Part shown: positions 18,233 to 26,612 of the stretch, in pieces
Layout of the letters: the number at the start of each line of letters is the position of its first letter
Numbering within the stretch: the stretch's first letter is position 1
Source: JACVRW01 sp963820315
Lineage (GTDB): Bacteria; Actinomycetota; Thermoleophilia; Solirubrobacterales; Thermoleophilaceae
DNA: 64,000 nt
Direction: 5' to 3'
Assembly (NCBI GenBank): GCA_963820315.1
Contig: CAWFZK010000028.1
Location: forward strand, 95,390-159,389
The notes under the pieces: model-generated
What the model saw: only the letters and a program-made list of their open reading frames with translations
The model's database searches: none
What the model was told of the DNA's origin: nothing
Position numbers and translations under genes: made by a program

Positions 18233-20716
18233 ATGAAGAAGCGGCTTCTCACCGGCCTGCTCGCCGCGGGCGTGCTCGTCTCCGCCGCCTTCACCGCCTG
18301 GACGATCCCGGCGGCCGCCCAGCAGGTTCACGTGCAGCTGCCGACCGGCGAGGTCGTCCCCGTCGACGTCCCGCCGGGCACCGACCCCAACGACATCCAG
18401 CTGCCGGGCCCAATCGTCCAGCCGACCACGCCGGCGCCGGCTCCGACCACCCCGGAGACCACCCCCAAGCCGAAGCCCGAGACGACTCCCGCGCCCGAGA
18501 CGACGCCCGCGCCGAAGCCGAAGGAGCCCGACACCGGCCCGACCGCCGGCGGCGGCTCGCCGCAGGAGCGCTCGAACTCGGGCGTGCGCGTGCGGCGCGA
18601 GGAGGGCGACGGCGAGCGCCGGCTGAGCGGCGACGTCAAGACTCGACCCAAGAATGAGCCTTCGAAGGATCGCAACGGCGGTGGCGGTCGCGCCCCGCTC
18701 CGCAACGGCGACGGCACGCCGTCGCGCAGCAACCCCGGTTTTATTGATGCGTTGCCGGGTCCGTCGATGACGACGGGTGTGCCGAATTTCATCATCAGGA
18801 AGTTCCGGGTGCCGCCGTTCCTGTTGCCGATCTATCAGGCGGCGGGGATCGAGTACGGCATCCGGTGGGAGATCCTGGCGGCGATCAACGAGATCGAGAC
18901 CGACTATGGCCGCAACCTGAACGTGTCCTCGGCGGGTGCGCTCGGCTGGATGCAGTTCATGCCGCCGACCTGGGCGGCCTACGGGGTCGATGCGAACAAG
19001 GATGGCCGCAAGGACCCGTACAACCCGGTCGACGCGATCTTCGCCGCCGCCAGCTATTTGAAGGCGGCGAACTACGAGAACGACGTCAGGGCGGCGATCT
19101 GGGCGTACAACCACGCCGACTGGTACGTCGACAGCGTGCTGCTGCGCGCCAGGTTGATCGCCGGGGTGCCGGCCGACCTGATCGGCTCGCTCACCGGCCT
19201 CACCGAAGGCCGCTTCCCCGTCTACGCACGCGCGACCTACGCGGACGACCTGGCCGAGAAGGAGCTCCTCAAGCGCGTGCAGCGCGGTGAGAACGCCGCC
19301 CACGTGATCGAGTCGAGCGAGGACCGGCGCAGCATCGACATCTTCGCGAAGGAGGGCGCGCCGGTCGTGGCGGTCAACGACGGCGTCGTCAAGGCGGTCG
19401 GCAGCTCCAAGAAGCTCGGCCGCTACATCGTCCTTCAGGACGTCTACGGCAATCGCTACACCTACGCCCACCTCGGCGAGGTCTCGAAGTACTACCCGGT
19501 GCCCAAGGGCGACGCCGACGCCGGGCTCGCGCGCACCGCCACGGCCATCAAGGCCAACGGGGAGGACGGCGCCGACCCGCGGCCGCGCCTCCCCGCCTCC
19601 GCCGGGCGCCAGTTCGACGACTCCGACACGGCACCCGAGCGCGACCGCGGGCAGGTCGAGTCGCACGACGCGACACAGGCATCGGCGCCCGTCAAGCAGC
19701 GCCTGTTCGCCCATCCCGATCTCCCGGCCGCGCGCGAGGCCGGCGGCCTCGAGCAGCAGCTGGAGACGCTGGCACGCGAGGGCGGCAAGTTCGAGACCTA
19801 CAAGAACTTCTTCTCGCGCCCGTTCGGCCTCGACCCGAGCAAGGTCCGCCTGCGCGCCTTCAAGAAGGGCGCGCGCGTGATCGGCGGGACGATCATCGGG
19901 CGCATCGGCCAGACCGTCCCGGGCACGGCCGCCCACCTCGACTTCTCGATCCGCCCGGCCGGCCGCGGCGCCCCGGTGATCGATCCCAAGCCCATCCTTG
20001 ACGGCTGGAAGCTGCTCGAGGCGACCGCCATCTACCGCGCCTCGGGCCGCAACGTCCTCTATGGCGACGACCCGGCCGGCGGCATGTCGATCGGCCAGAT
20101 CATGCTGCTGCCCAAGCCGCTGCTCGAGAAGCGCGTTCTCTCCGACGAGCGCATCGACGTCTACGGGTGCGGCCGCGACGACATCCGCTCCGGGCAGATC
20201 GACCGGCGCGTGCTCGTGACGCTCGCCTATCTCGCCGACTCGGGCCTGAAGCCGACCGTCACGTCGCTCAAGTGCGGGCACGGCTTCTACACGAGCTCCG
20301 GCAACGTCTCGCACCACTCGTCCGGCAACGCGGTCGACATCGCGATGATCAACGGCATCCCGATCCTGGGCCACCAGGAGGCGGGCGGCGTGACGGATCA
20401 GTCGGTGCGCCGGCTGATGCAGCTGCAGGGCACGATGGCTCCCGCGCAGATCATCTCGCTGCTCGACCTCGGTGGCGCCACCCTCGCGATGTCCGACCAC
20501 CACGACCACATCCACGTGGGCTTCCAGCCGATGTTCGGCGCCAACAAGAAGCTCGGCAAGCAGGCGCTCGCGGTGCTCGAGCCCGGCCAGTGGTCCGATC
20601 TGATCTCGCGCCTGCGTGAGATCGACAACCCGGTCGTGCCGACGCAGCCGTCCAAGTACGCGCTGCCGGTCGAGAAGAAGGAAAAGCGCGCGAGCAACGC
20701 CCACGAGGGCGAGTAG
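18233..20716 (+). CDS. Large secreted murein hydrolase: lytic transglycosylase, M23-like and M15-like domains
   Basis: An 827-aa exported protein. The signal peptide ends near AAAQQ (residue about 30), followed by a Pro/Thr/Lys-rich linker (residues about 60-105). A lytic transglycosylase domain follows with EILAAINEIETDYGR (catalytic Glu in the family), SSAGALGWMQFMPPTW and DPYNPVDAIFAAASYL. An M23-like fold comes next (IDIFAKEGAPVVAVNDGVV, YTYAHLGEV, AHLDFSI), but the zinc ligands look eroded: the HxxxD position reads RRSID and HLHF reads HLDF. The C-terminal part resembles an M15/VanY-type peptidase (HHSSGNAVDIAM, SDHHDHIHVGF) with the His/Asp/His set in place. It probably remodels peptidoglycan, with the M23-like module perhaps only binding. 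Confidence 0.85.
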   Translation: MKKRLLTGLLAAGVLVSAAFTAWTIPAAAQQVHVQLPTGEVVPVDVPPGTDPNDIQLPGPIVQPTTPAPAPTTPETTPKPKPETTPAPETTPAPKPKEPDTGPTAGGGSPQERSNSGVRVRREEGDGERRLSGDVKTRPKNEPSKDRNGGGGRAPLRNGDGTPSRSNPGFIDALPGPSMTTGVPNFIIRKFRVPPFLLPIYQAAGIEYGIRWEILAAINEIETDYGRNLNVSSAGALGWMQFMPPTWAAYGVDANKDGRKDPYNPVDAIFAAASYLKAANYENDVRAAIWAYNHADWYVDSVLLRARLIAGVPADLIGSLTGLTEGRFPVYARATYADDLAEKELLKRVQRGENAAHVIESSEDRRSIDIFAKEGAPVVAVNDGVVKAVGSSKKLGRYIVLQDVYGNRYTYAHLGEVSKYYPVPKGDADAGLARTATAIKANGEDGADPRPRLPASAGRQFDDSDTAPERDRGQVESHDATQASAPVKQRLFAHPDLPAAREAGGLEQQLETLAREGGKFETYKNFFSRPFGLDPSKVRLRAFKKGARVIGGTIIGRIGQTVPGTAAHLDFSIRPAGRGAPVIDPKPILDGWKLLEATAIYRASGRNVLYGDDPAGGMSIGQIMLLPKPLLEKRVLSDERIDVYGCGRDDIRSGQIDRRVLVTLAYLADSGLKPTVTSLKCGHGFYTSSGNVSHHSSGNAVDIAMINGIPILGHQEAGGVTDQSVRRLMQLQGTMAPAQIISLLDLGGATLAMSDHHDHIHVGFQPMFGANKKLGKQALAVLEPGQWSDLISRLREIDNPVVPTQPSKYALPVEKKEKRASNAHEGE

Positions 20717-20720
20717 AGCG

Positions 20721-21530
20721 ACGGCCGAGCACGGCTGTGTCCAGCTCGAGTTCGGCTTCCTGCTCGGCCCGCCCGACGGCCGCTATCTAGTTCGCGGCGA
20801 GCCGGATGGGCCGGCCGAGGCCGTGCTCGTGCTCGGGACGCTCGGGGCGCCCGAGCGGCACTGGCTGCGCGACCGGCGCCCGCGCGAGGTGGACGAGGTG
20901 GCGCCCGAGCCGGTGCCGACGAGCCGCGCGACGGTCGTGCGCCCCGAGCCGTTCGCCAGCGTCGAGGCCGCCTCGGCCTGGCTCGCCCGCCTGCACCGCG
21001 ACGCCGATGCCCGCGACGCGGAGCTGGAGCACGCGCTCGCGATCCTGAACCGGGCGCTGCGCGCGCAGCGCGCCGCCGCCGCGGATCCGTACGTGCACGA
21101 CGTGTCGGCCGAGCGTGCGCTCGTGGTGAGGCTCGGCTACGGAAGCGGCGCGGCGGTGGTCGACGGCCGCTTCGGCGAGGCGCTCGAGCTCCCGCGCGCC
21201 GGCGCGCGCCGCGTCAAGCGCTCGATGGAGGCGCCCGAGGAGCGTTTCGCCGCCCTGCTCGGGGGCCATGAGGCGGCGCTCGCCGCCGAGGAGCTCGTGC
21301 TGCGCGCCCGCGCCGACCTCGACGCGGGCCGCGACCGCGAGGCCGCGCTGCAGGCTCGCGTAGCGATCGAGGCGCTGATCGCGGAGACCGGCACCGACGC
21401 GCTCGAGGCGGAGCGTGAGGCCGTGATCGGGGCGGCCGCGGCGGCCCTCGCCGGCGATTCCCCCGAGGGCGTCGAGGACGCCGTCGCCGCCATGGAGGCG
21501 CTCCTGCGCCGGCGCCGGCTGGGCGGCTGA
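20721..21530 (+). CDS. Hypothetical protein without a conventional start codon
   Basis: About 269 residues of clearly coding sequence in no family I recognise. The N-terminal part (VQLEFGFLLGPPDGRYLVRG, VLVLGTLGAPERHWLRDR) looks like a beta-rich domain. The C-terminal half is Ala/Glu/Arg-rich and helical (EERFAALLGGHEAALAAEEL). No ATG, GTG or TTG lies in frame between 20616 and the start of the conserved-looking sequence; the ACG at 20721 (ACG GCC GAG CAC GGC), 5 bp after the hydrolase stop, is where an ATG would be expected. A non-canonical start, a single-base error or a lost N-terminus are all possible. Confidence 0.6.
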   Translation, partial: TAEHGCVQLEFGFLLGPPDGRYLVRGEPDGPAEAVLVLGTLGAPERHWLRDRRPREVDEVAPEPVPTSRATVVRPEPFASVEAASAWLARLHRDADARDAELEHALAILNRALRAQRAAAADPYVHDVSAERALVVRLGYGSGAAVVDGRFGEALELPRAGARRVKRSMEAPEERFAALLGGHEAALAAEELVLRARADLDAGRDREAALQARVAIEALIAETGTDALEAEREAVIGAAAAALAGDSPEGVEDAVAAMEALLRRRRLGG

Positions 21531-21580
21531 GCGTCGCCTGCACGGTTGACTTCACCGGCTCCCGAGGTCAAAGTCGCACA

Positions 21581-22003
21581 ATGCGCTCGCGAGCGGTTCT
21601 CGTGCTTCTGCTGCTGGTTGCGGTCGTCGCAGCCGGCTGCGGAGAGTCGGACGAGGAGAAGGCCCAGAACGAGGTCTGCGACGCCCGCGACGACATCCAG
21701 ACGCAGATCGATGATCTGTCCACCCTCACGCTTTCGACGGCAACCGCCGACGGGATCGAGCAGAGCCTGAGTGCGATGCAGGACGACCTGCAGGAGATCG
21801 GGGACGCTCAGGGCGACCTGAACGAGGAGCGGAAGCAGCAGGTGGAGTCGGCGAACAAGCAGTTCACATCGCAGCTCGATTCGATTGCGAGCGGCCTGAC
21901 CAGCGATCTCTCACTCAGCGGAGCGGAGCAGAAGCTGAAGGATGCGACGCAGCAGCTGGCGAGCGCGTACAAGGAGACCTTCGCCACTGTTGACTGCGGC
22001 TAG
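21581..22003 (+). CDS. Small lipoprotein with coiled-coil body
   Basis: A 140-aa exported lipoprotein. The signal MRSRAVLVLLLLVAVVAAGC carries a lipobox (VAAGC, Cys20), then an acidic linker (GESDEEKAQ). The mature part is helical and polar (VCDARDDIQTQIDDLS, NKQFTSQLDSIASGLT). Two further cysteines, near residue 33 and the penultimate residue (VDCG), could form a disulfide closing the helical hairpin. No enzymatic motif is present. The terminal TAG shares a CTAG tetranucleotide with the stop of the convergent hydrolase gene. Role unknown. Confidence 0.75.
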   Translation: MRSRAVLVLLLLVAVVAAGCGESDEEKAQNEVCDARDDIQTQIDDLSTLTLSTATADGIEQSLSAMQDDLQEIGDAQGDLNEERKQQVESANKQFTSQLDSIASGLTSDLSLSGAEQKLKDATQQLASAYKETFATVDCG

Positions 22004-22557
22004 GCCAGAAACTCAAGCGCCCGCTCGATGAGCAGCGCGGCGGCGTCCGCGTCGTAGTCGGACAGCCCGCGGTCGGCGAACAGGTGCCGGTCGCCCGGAT
22101 AGAGGAACAGCTCCGCCTCCGGGACGGTCTCGCCGAGCGCCCGCGCGATCTCGACGTCGCCGAGCTCGTCGCCCTCCATCACATGCAGCTGCAGCGGAAC
22201 GCCGTCGGGCCAGGCGCCGCCGAACTCCTCCAGCGGGATCGCGGCCTGCATCAGCAGGGCGCCTCGTGCCCCGGGCCGCGTCTGGGCGAGCTTCTGCGCC
22301 GGCAGCACGCCCAGCGAGAAGCCGGCGTAGACGAGCTCCGCCGGAAGGTCGTTCGCCGCGTCTGTCCCCCGCTCGATGAGCGTGCCGAACCCAACCTCCT
22401 CGGCGAAGGCCATGCCGGCCTCGAGAGTGGCGAACGTCCTGCCGTCGAACAGGTCCGGGGTGTGGACCACGTGCCCCGCGGCACGCAGCTCGTCCGCGAA
22501 CGCGCGCACGCCGTCGGTCAGCCCCTGAGCGTGGTGAAAGAGCAGGACCTCGCTCAC
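22000..22557 (-). CDS. Dienelactone hydrolase-family protein with Ser nucleophile
   Basis: Alpha/beta hydrolase of 185 aa resembling the dienelactone hydrolase family (LLFHHAQGLTDGVRAFADEL, VHTPDLFDGRTF). The nucleophile elbow reads AGFSLG, so Ser replaces the Cys of true dienelactone hydrolases. The catalytic Asp (MEGDELGD) and His (YPGDRHLFAD) are in order. The GTG start overlaps the TGA of the sirtuin gene (GTGA). It is the last gene of the four-gene acyl-CoA operon. Probably an esterase or thioesterase; substrate unknown. Confidence 0.85.
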   Translation of the reverse strand: MSEVLLFHHAQGLTDGVRAFADELRAAGHVVHTPDLFDGRTFATLEAGMAFAEEVGFGTLIERGTDAANDLPAELVYAGFSLGVLPAQKLAQTRPGARGALLMQAAIPLEEFGGAWPDGVPLQLHVMEGDELGDVEIARALGETVPEAELFLYPGDRHLFADRGLSDYDADAAALLIERALEFLA

Positions 22558-23309
22558 AGCGCGGCGAGCACGGCCTGCAGCTCGTCCACGACGTCGCCCT
22601 CGAGCTTGACCTCGGCGTCGCGGTCATAGGGCGTCGGCCCCTGGGTGATGAGCACGAGCCGCCCACCCGCCCCGCTCGTCATCGCCGGCAGCCCGGCCAC
22701 CGGGTAGACCTCGAGCGAGGAGCCGACGCACAGCATCAGGTCGGCGTCGAGCGCCAGCGCCTGCGCCTCGGCGAGCGCGCGCTCGGGCAGCAGCTCGCCG
22801 AACAGGACGACGTCGGGCTTCAGCGGGGCCACGCAGGCGGGGCACTCGGGCGCGCCGTCGGCGTTCGCGAGCAGCTCGACGACGCGGTCGATCGGCAGCT
22901 TCCCGCGGCACTCGAGGCAGATGCTCCACTCGATCGAGCCGTGCACCTCGACCAGCCGCTCGCTGCCCGCGAGCCGGTGCAGGCGATCGATGTTCTGGGT
23001 GATCACACCCTGGATCAGGCCACGCCGCTCGAGCTCGGCGATCGCGTGGTGGGCCTCGTTCGGCACCTTGTCGGTGAGCGAGGCGAAGCGCTGTCCGTAG
23101 AACGACCAGAAGCGGTCGGGGTCGCGCCGCCATGCATCGATGTGCGCGACCTCCATCGGGTCGACGTTCTCCCACAGGCCCGTGCCGGGCGTGCGGAAGT
23201 CCGGGATGCCGGACGGCACCGAGACGCCGGCGCCCGTGAGCACGACGGCGCGCTCTGCCGAACGGAGCAGGTCGGCGACCTGCGCGGCCTGGGTTGAGGT
23301 GGCCGTCAC
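22554..23309 (-). CDS. NAD-dependent protein deacylase, Sir2 family
   Basis: Sirtuin of 251 aa removing acyl groups from lysines with NAD+. Conserved elements: GAGVSVPSGIPDFR, TQNIDRLH, the catalytic His in VEVHGS, a zinc site of two Cys pairs (CLEC, CPAC) and VGSSLEVYP. The helix FYGQRFASL contains Tyr-x-x-Arg at the position where CobB/SIRT5-type enzymes bind succinyl or malonyl groups, so it may desuccinylate as well as deacetylate. GTGA overlaps link it to the enoyl-CoA hydratase gene upstream and the hydrolase downstream, placing a deacylase inside a beta-oxidation-type operon. Confidence 0.92.
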   Translation of the reverse strand: MTATSTQAAQVADLLRSAERAVVLTGAGVSVPSGIPDFRTPGTGLWENVDPMEVAHIDAWRRDPDRFWSFYGQRFASLTDKVPNEAHHAIAELERRGLIQGVITQNIDRLHRLAGSERLVEVHGSIEWSICLECRGKLPIDRVVELLANADGAPECPACVAPLKPDVVLFGELLPERALAEAQALALDADLMLCVGSSLEVYPVAGLPAMTSGAGGRLVLITQGPTPYDRDAEVKLEGDVVDELQAVLAAL

Positions 23310-24415
23310 TTCCCCTTGAAGTCCGGGCGGCGCTTCTGAAGGAAGGCCGAGATGCCCTCGCGCGCGTCCTCGGAGCCGAAGGCGATCCCGAAGCCCTCCG
23401 CCTCGATGCGCAGCCCCTCGTCCAGGTCGGCGTTGTGCGAGCGCTTCTTGATCTCCGCGACCGCGATCGGCGCCTGGCGCGCGAGCTTGCGCGCCCACGA
23501 GAGCACGGTGTCGAGGAGCTCGTGGTCCGGCACGACCTGGTTGGCGAGCCCCAGCCGGTGCGCCTCGTAGGCGTCGATCGGCTCGCCGGTGAGGTTCATC
23601 TCGAGGGCCTTCGCCTCCCCCACTAGCCGCGGCAGTCGCTGGGTACCGCCGAAGCCCGGGATGATGCCCAGGCCGATCTCGGGCTGGCCGAACGTCGCCG
23701 ACTCGGCGGCGATGCGGAAGTCGCACGCCATCGCGAGCTCGCAGCCGCCTCCTAGCGCGATCGAGTTGACGGCGGCGATCGTGACGGTCGACGAGCGCTC
23801 CAGCGAGCGCATCAGCTCGTGAGCCGACTGCAGCATCGCGGCGCCCTCGGCATCGGGCGTCATCTTCGCGAACTCCTTGATGTCCGCACCCGCGCTGAAG
23901 GTGAAGATGTTCGAGGAGGCGAGCACGAGCACACGCGCGCGCCCGTCGATCGACTTCCAGATCTCGTCCAGGTCACGGATCGTGGCCGGCGAGAGCGGGT
24001 TCGCGGGCGGCCGGTTGAGCCAGGCGATCGCGATGTCGCCGCGCGTCTCGAGCAGGACGGTCTCGCGCTGCTCGCCGGCGTCGGGCTGCGGATAGGGGAA
24101 GAAGCCCTGGCCGGCCTTCTTGCCGAGTCGCCCCTGCGCGACCAGGCGGCGCAGGATCGTGGGCGGCTCGAAGGCGTCGCCCCACTCGCGCTGCGCGCCC
24201 TCGAGCTGCTCGAGCACGGTGTCGAGGCCGGCCTCGTCCGCGCGCGTGAAGGGACCCGGCAGGATGCCGGCGCCCATCATCATCCCGATCTCGATGTCCT
24301 TCGCGGAGGCGACGCCCTCCTCGAGGACGAGACAGGACTCGACCAGGGTCTTCAGACCCATGCGGTCGACGATCGAGCTCAGCGCGGGGCTGGTGCCCGT
24401 GTCAGCCGTGCTCAT
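23306..24415 (-). CDS. 3HCDH C-terminal domain fused to enoyl-CoA hydratase
   Basis: A 369-aa fusion. Residues about 10-100 are a 3-hydroxyacyl-CoA dehydrogenase C-terminal domain (SCLVLEEGVASAKDIEIGM, GRLGKKAGQGFFPYP). Residues about 115-369 are an enoyl-CoA hydratase/isomerase: oxyanion-hole segments FSAGADIKEF and ALGGGCELAMACDFR, and the catalytic region FGQPEIGLGIIPGFGGTQRL, where the Glu acts as base. It hydrates trans-2-enoyl-CoA in fatty acid or butanoate oxidation. The start at MSTADTG overlaps the upstream dehydrogenase gene by 14 bp. The extra 3HCDH_C domain probably lets it complex with that dehydrogenase. Confidence 0.9.
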   Translation of the reverse strand: MSTADTGTSPALSSIVDRMGLKTLVESCLVLEEGVASAKDIEIGMMMGAGILPGPFTRADEAGLDTVLEQLEGAQREWGDAFEPPTILRRLVAQGRLGKKAGQGFFPYPQPDAGEQRETVLLETRGDIAIAWLNRPPANPLSPATIRDLDEIWKSIDGRARVLVLASSNIFTFSAGADIKEFAKMTPDAEGAAMLQSAHELMRSLERSSTVTIAAVNSIALGGGCELAMACDFRIAAESATFGQPEIGLGIIPGFGGTQRLPRLVGEAKALEMNLTGEPIDAYEAHRLGLANQVVPDHELLDTVLSWARKLARQAPIAVAEIKKRSHNADLDEGLRIEAEGFGIAFGSEDAREGISAFLQKRRPDFKGK

Positions 24416-25277
24416 AGAAACCCCTTCCGGTCTTCTGGCCGAGGTCGCCGGCTGCGACCAGCTCCTGCATCTTCGCCGACACGTGGAAGCGCTCTGAGCC
24501 GTACGACTCGTGCAGGTGCTCGGCCACATGCAGCACCGTGTCGAGCCCGAGCAGGTCGGTCAGGAAGTACGGGCCCATCGGCGTGGCGCCCGACTCCTTG
24601 ATCACGCTGTCGACGTCCTCGGTCGACAGCTCCTCCTCCTCGGTCGCCTTCCATACCTCGGACATGGCCGCCGTGAGGATGCGGTTGACGACGAAGCCCG
24701 GCACCTCGCCGCAGCGGATGGCGGTCTTGCGGAGCGCCTGGGCGAAGCTCGTGGCCGCCTGCATCGTCTCGTCTGAGGTCTCGTCACCCTCGATCACCTC
24801 GATCAGGCGCATCATCGAGGCGGGATAGAAGAAGTGGAAGCCGCACACCTTGTCCGGGCGCAGCGTTGCCTCGGACATCTCGGTGACCGAGAGGCTCGAG
24901 GTGTTCGACGCGAGGATCGCGTGCCCGGGGGTCACCTCGTCGAGCTCGGCAAAGACCGTCTGCTTGATCTCCATCCGCTCGGGCACGGCCTCGATCACGA
25001 AGTCGACGTCGCCGAAGCCCTCGTAGCCGGTGGTACCGCTGATGCGGCCAAGCAGCTCCTCGCGCTGGGCGTCGGCCTGCTCCTGGGTGATCTTCTCCTT
25101 GCCGACGAGCACGCCGAACTGCGCCTCGGTGACCTGGCGGGCCTTCTCGAGACCCGTATCGACGAACTCCTGCTTGACGTCCTTGAGGACGACGGGGATG
25201 CCGGCGGCGGCGACGACCTGGGCGATCTCCCCACCCATGGTCCCCGCCCCCACGACGGCGGCCTTGAACACGAACAA
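24402..25277 (-). CDS. 3-hydroxybutyryl-CoA/3-hydroxyacyl-CoA dehydrogenase
   Basis: NAD-dependent oxidation of 3-hydroxyacyl-CoA to 3-ketoacyl-CoA; 291 aa, typical for PaaH/Hbd-type enzymes. N-terminal Rossmann motif GAGTMGGEIAQV (residues 11-22), catalytic-region ASNTSSLSVTEM and GFHFFYPASMM (His), then the C-terminal domain with GEVPGFVVNRI. It is the first gene of the operon that continues with the 3HCDH_C-ECH fusion, the sirtuin and the hydrolase, all overlapping. A thiolase and an acyl-CoA dehydrogenase are not adjacent, although an acyl-CoA dehydrogenase lies at 50.6 kb. Confidence 0.93.
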   Translation of the reverse strand: MFVFKAAVVGAGTMGGEIAQVVAAAGIPVVLKDVKQEFVDTGLEKARQVTEAQFGVLVGKEKITQEQADAQREELLGRISGTTGYEGFGDVDFVIEAVPERMEIKQTVFAELDEVTPGHAILASNTSSLSVTEMSEATLRPDKVCGFHFFYPASMMRLIEVIEGDETSDETMQAATSFAQALRKTAIRCGEVPGFVVNRILTAAMSEVWKATEEEELSTEDVDSVIKESGATPMGPYFLTDLLGLDTVLHVAEHLHESYGSERFHVSAKMQELVAAGDLGQKTGRGFYEHG

Positions 25278-25310
25278 ATGAACCTCCGGGGGTAGCGGCG
25301 GCCCGCAACC

Positions 25311-25764
25311 CTAGCGGAGCCCAGCGTCCTCTTCTGCCTCAACCGCGAAGCGCCCGACGGTCCGTGCGAGGCTGTCGCGAAGCGCCCTTCGGATGAACAG
25401 AGCGTCGGCCACGACGCTGAGCGGCCCGTACTTGACGAGCGTGTACTCGAGGCTCAGCTCGACCTCGGCGCCGGTCGTGTGCGGAACGGCCCGCAGCGTC
25501 TGGCGGCCCATCAGCGCTGATTCGAAGACCATCGTCGTGAAGCTGTCCGCACGCCGCTCGACGACCTTCTCGGTGACCCTGCCGCGGCCGCCCGGGCTCG
25601 ACTCCCAGCTAACTCGCTCGCCCTCTTCCGGCCAGCCCGGCGAGCGCTCGACGACGCGCCCGAATCCCTCGACGAAGGTCGGCCAGCGGTCGACGTTCGT
25701 CCACAGCGCAGACCGCCTCGTCCGGCTGCAGCGGCACGGTGCCCCGGGCGTAGGCCGTCCTCAC
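25311..25764 (-). CDS. SRPBCC (START-like/polyketide cyclase) protein, frameshifted (+1 near 25707-25713)
   Basis: About 150 aa after correction. The first 20 residues (VRTAYARGTVPLQPDEAV) are in one frame; the rest (ALWTNVDRWPTFVEGFGRVV, then GRGRVTEKVVERRADSFTT, to VEAEEDAGLR) follows after one extra base is removed. The Trp-rich NVDRWPTFVEGF near the start is typical of SRPBCC ligand-binding proteins, which form a hydrophobic cavity. The span is 3n+1 nt. The GTG start overlaps the TGA of the PadR gene, so regulator and binding protein form a pair. Ligand unknown. Confidence 0.78.
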
Positions 25765-26225
25765 GAGCCGTACACCTCGTTGACGATCTCGTCGATCGAC
25801 GACTTGACGGAGTCGAGGAACGGACGCACCTCCTCGACGAGGCGCTGGTACTCGCTGCGCCCGTCGGCGGTCAGCGAGTAGTAGCGCCGCGAGCGCCGCT
25901 CGGGGTGCTCCCAGCTGCCCTCGATCAGGCCGCGCCCCTCGAGCTGTCGGAGCAGCGGATACATCGTGTTGGGGTTGACCGACAGCACGCCGGCGGTCAT
26001 CGAGGCGATCCGCTCCATCAGCTGGTTGCCGTAGCTCGGGCCCTCGTTGATCAGGTGGAGGACGAGCAGCGGCAGCACGTCGCGCCGGCGCAGCTCCGTC
26101 GTGAACGGGTCCGCCGCCCGCTTCTGGGGCGCAACCGCCGCCTCCACCCCACCGGCCTGCTCGACCGCTTCGCGAACCGCATCCTGGCTGCGCTCTCGCT
26201 TCGACCTGCCGGCCATCCCGGGCAT
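25761..26225 (-). CDS. PadR-family transcriptional regulator
   Basis: DNA-binding repressor-type protein of 154 aa. After a variable N-terminal extension of about 45 residues comes the PadR winged helix (LPLLVLHLINEGPSYGNQLM, NPNTMYPLLRQLEGRGLI, WEHPERRSRRYYSLTADG) and a short C-terminal dimerisation helix. PadR proteins usually sense small phenolic or drug-like ligands. It is coupled by GTGA to the SRPBCC gene and is divergent from the DUF1801 gene, 32 bp away. Confidence 0.92.
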   Translation of the reverse strand: MPGMAGRSKRERSQDAVREAVEQAGGVEAAVAPQKRAADPFTTELRRRDVLPLLVLHLINEGPSYGNQLMERIASMTAGVLSVNPNTMYPLLRQLEGRGLIEGSWEHPERRSRRYYSLTADGRSEYQRLVEEVRPFLDSVKSSIDEIVNEVYGS

Positions 26226-26257
26226 CCTGACAGCACGCCACGGGTAGAACCGATCGC

Positions 26258-26608
26258 ATGACCGCCATGGACGACTACGTCGCCGGCCTGCCGGCCGAGC
26301 AGGCGGCCGCCCTCGCGCGGGTGCGCGCGATCGCCGAGGAGGTGGTCCCCGAGGCCGAGGAGGGCGTCAGCTACGGCATGTCGGCCTATCTCTATGCCGG
26401 GCGACCGCTGCTTGGCTTCAGGGCCGCGAAGAAGCACCTGAGCGTCTTCCCGTTCAGCCCCGAGGCGATCGAGGCGGTCGGCGATCGCCTCGACGGCTTC
26501 GACGTCTCCAAGGGAACGGTCCGCTTCACGGCCGACGGGCCGCTGCCCGACGACGTCCTGCGCGACATCGTGCTGGCGCGCAGGCGGGAGCTCGACGCGA
26601 GCGCCTGA
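26258..26608 (+). CDS. DUF1801 (YdhG/iron-chaperone-like) protein
   Basis: Small cytosolic protein of 116 aa with the DUF1801 pattern: MDDYVAGLPAEQAAALARVR at the N-terminus, then EAEEGVSYGMSAYLYAGRPL, GFRAAKKHLSVFPFSPEAIE and a C-terminal KGTVRFTADGPLPDDVL. The fold resembles frataxin-like YdhG proteins; the biochemical role is not established. Divergent from padR, followed 4 bp later by the end of a convergent membrane-protein gene. Confidence 0.85.
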   Translation: MTAMDDYVAGLPAEQAAALARVRAIAEEVVPEAEEGVSYGMSAYLYAGRPLLGFRAAKKHLSVFPFSPEAIEAVGDRLDGFDVSKGTVRFTADGPLPDDVLRDIVLARRRELDASA

Positions 26609-26612
26609 CGCG

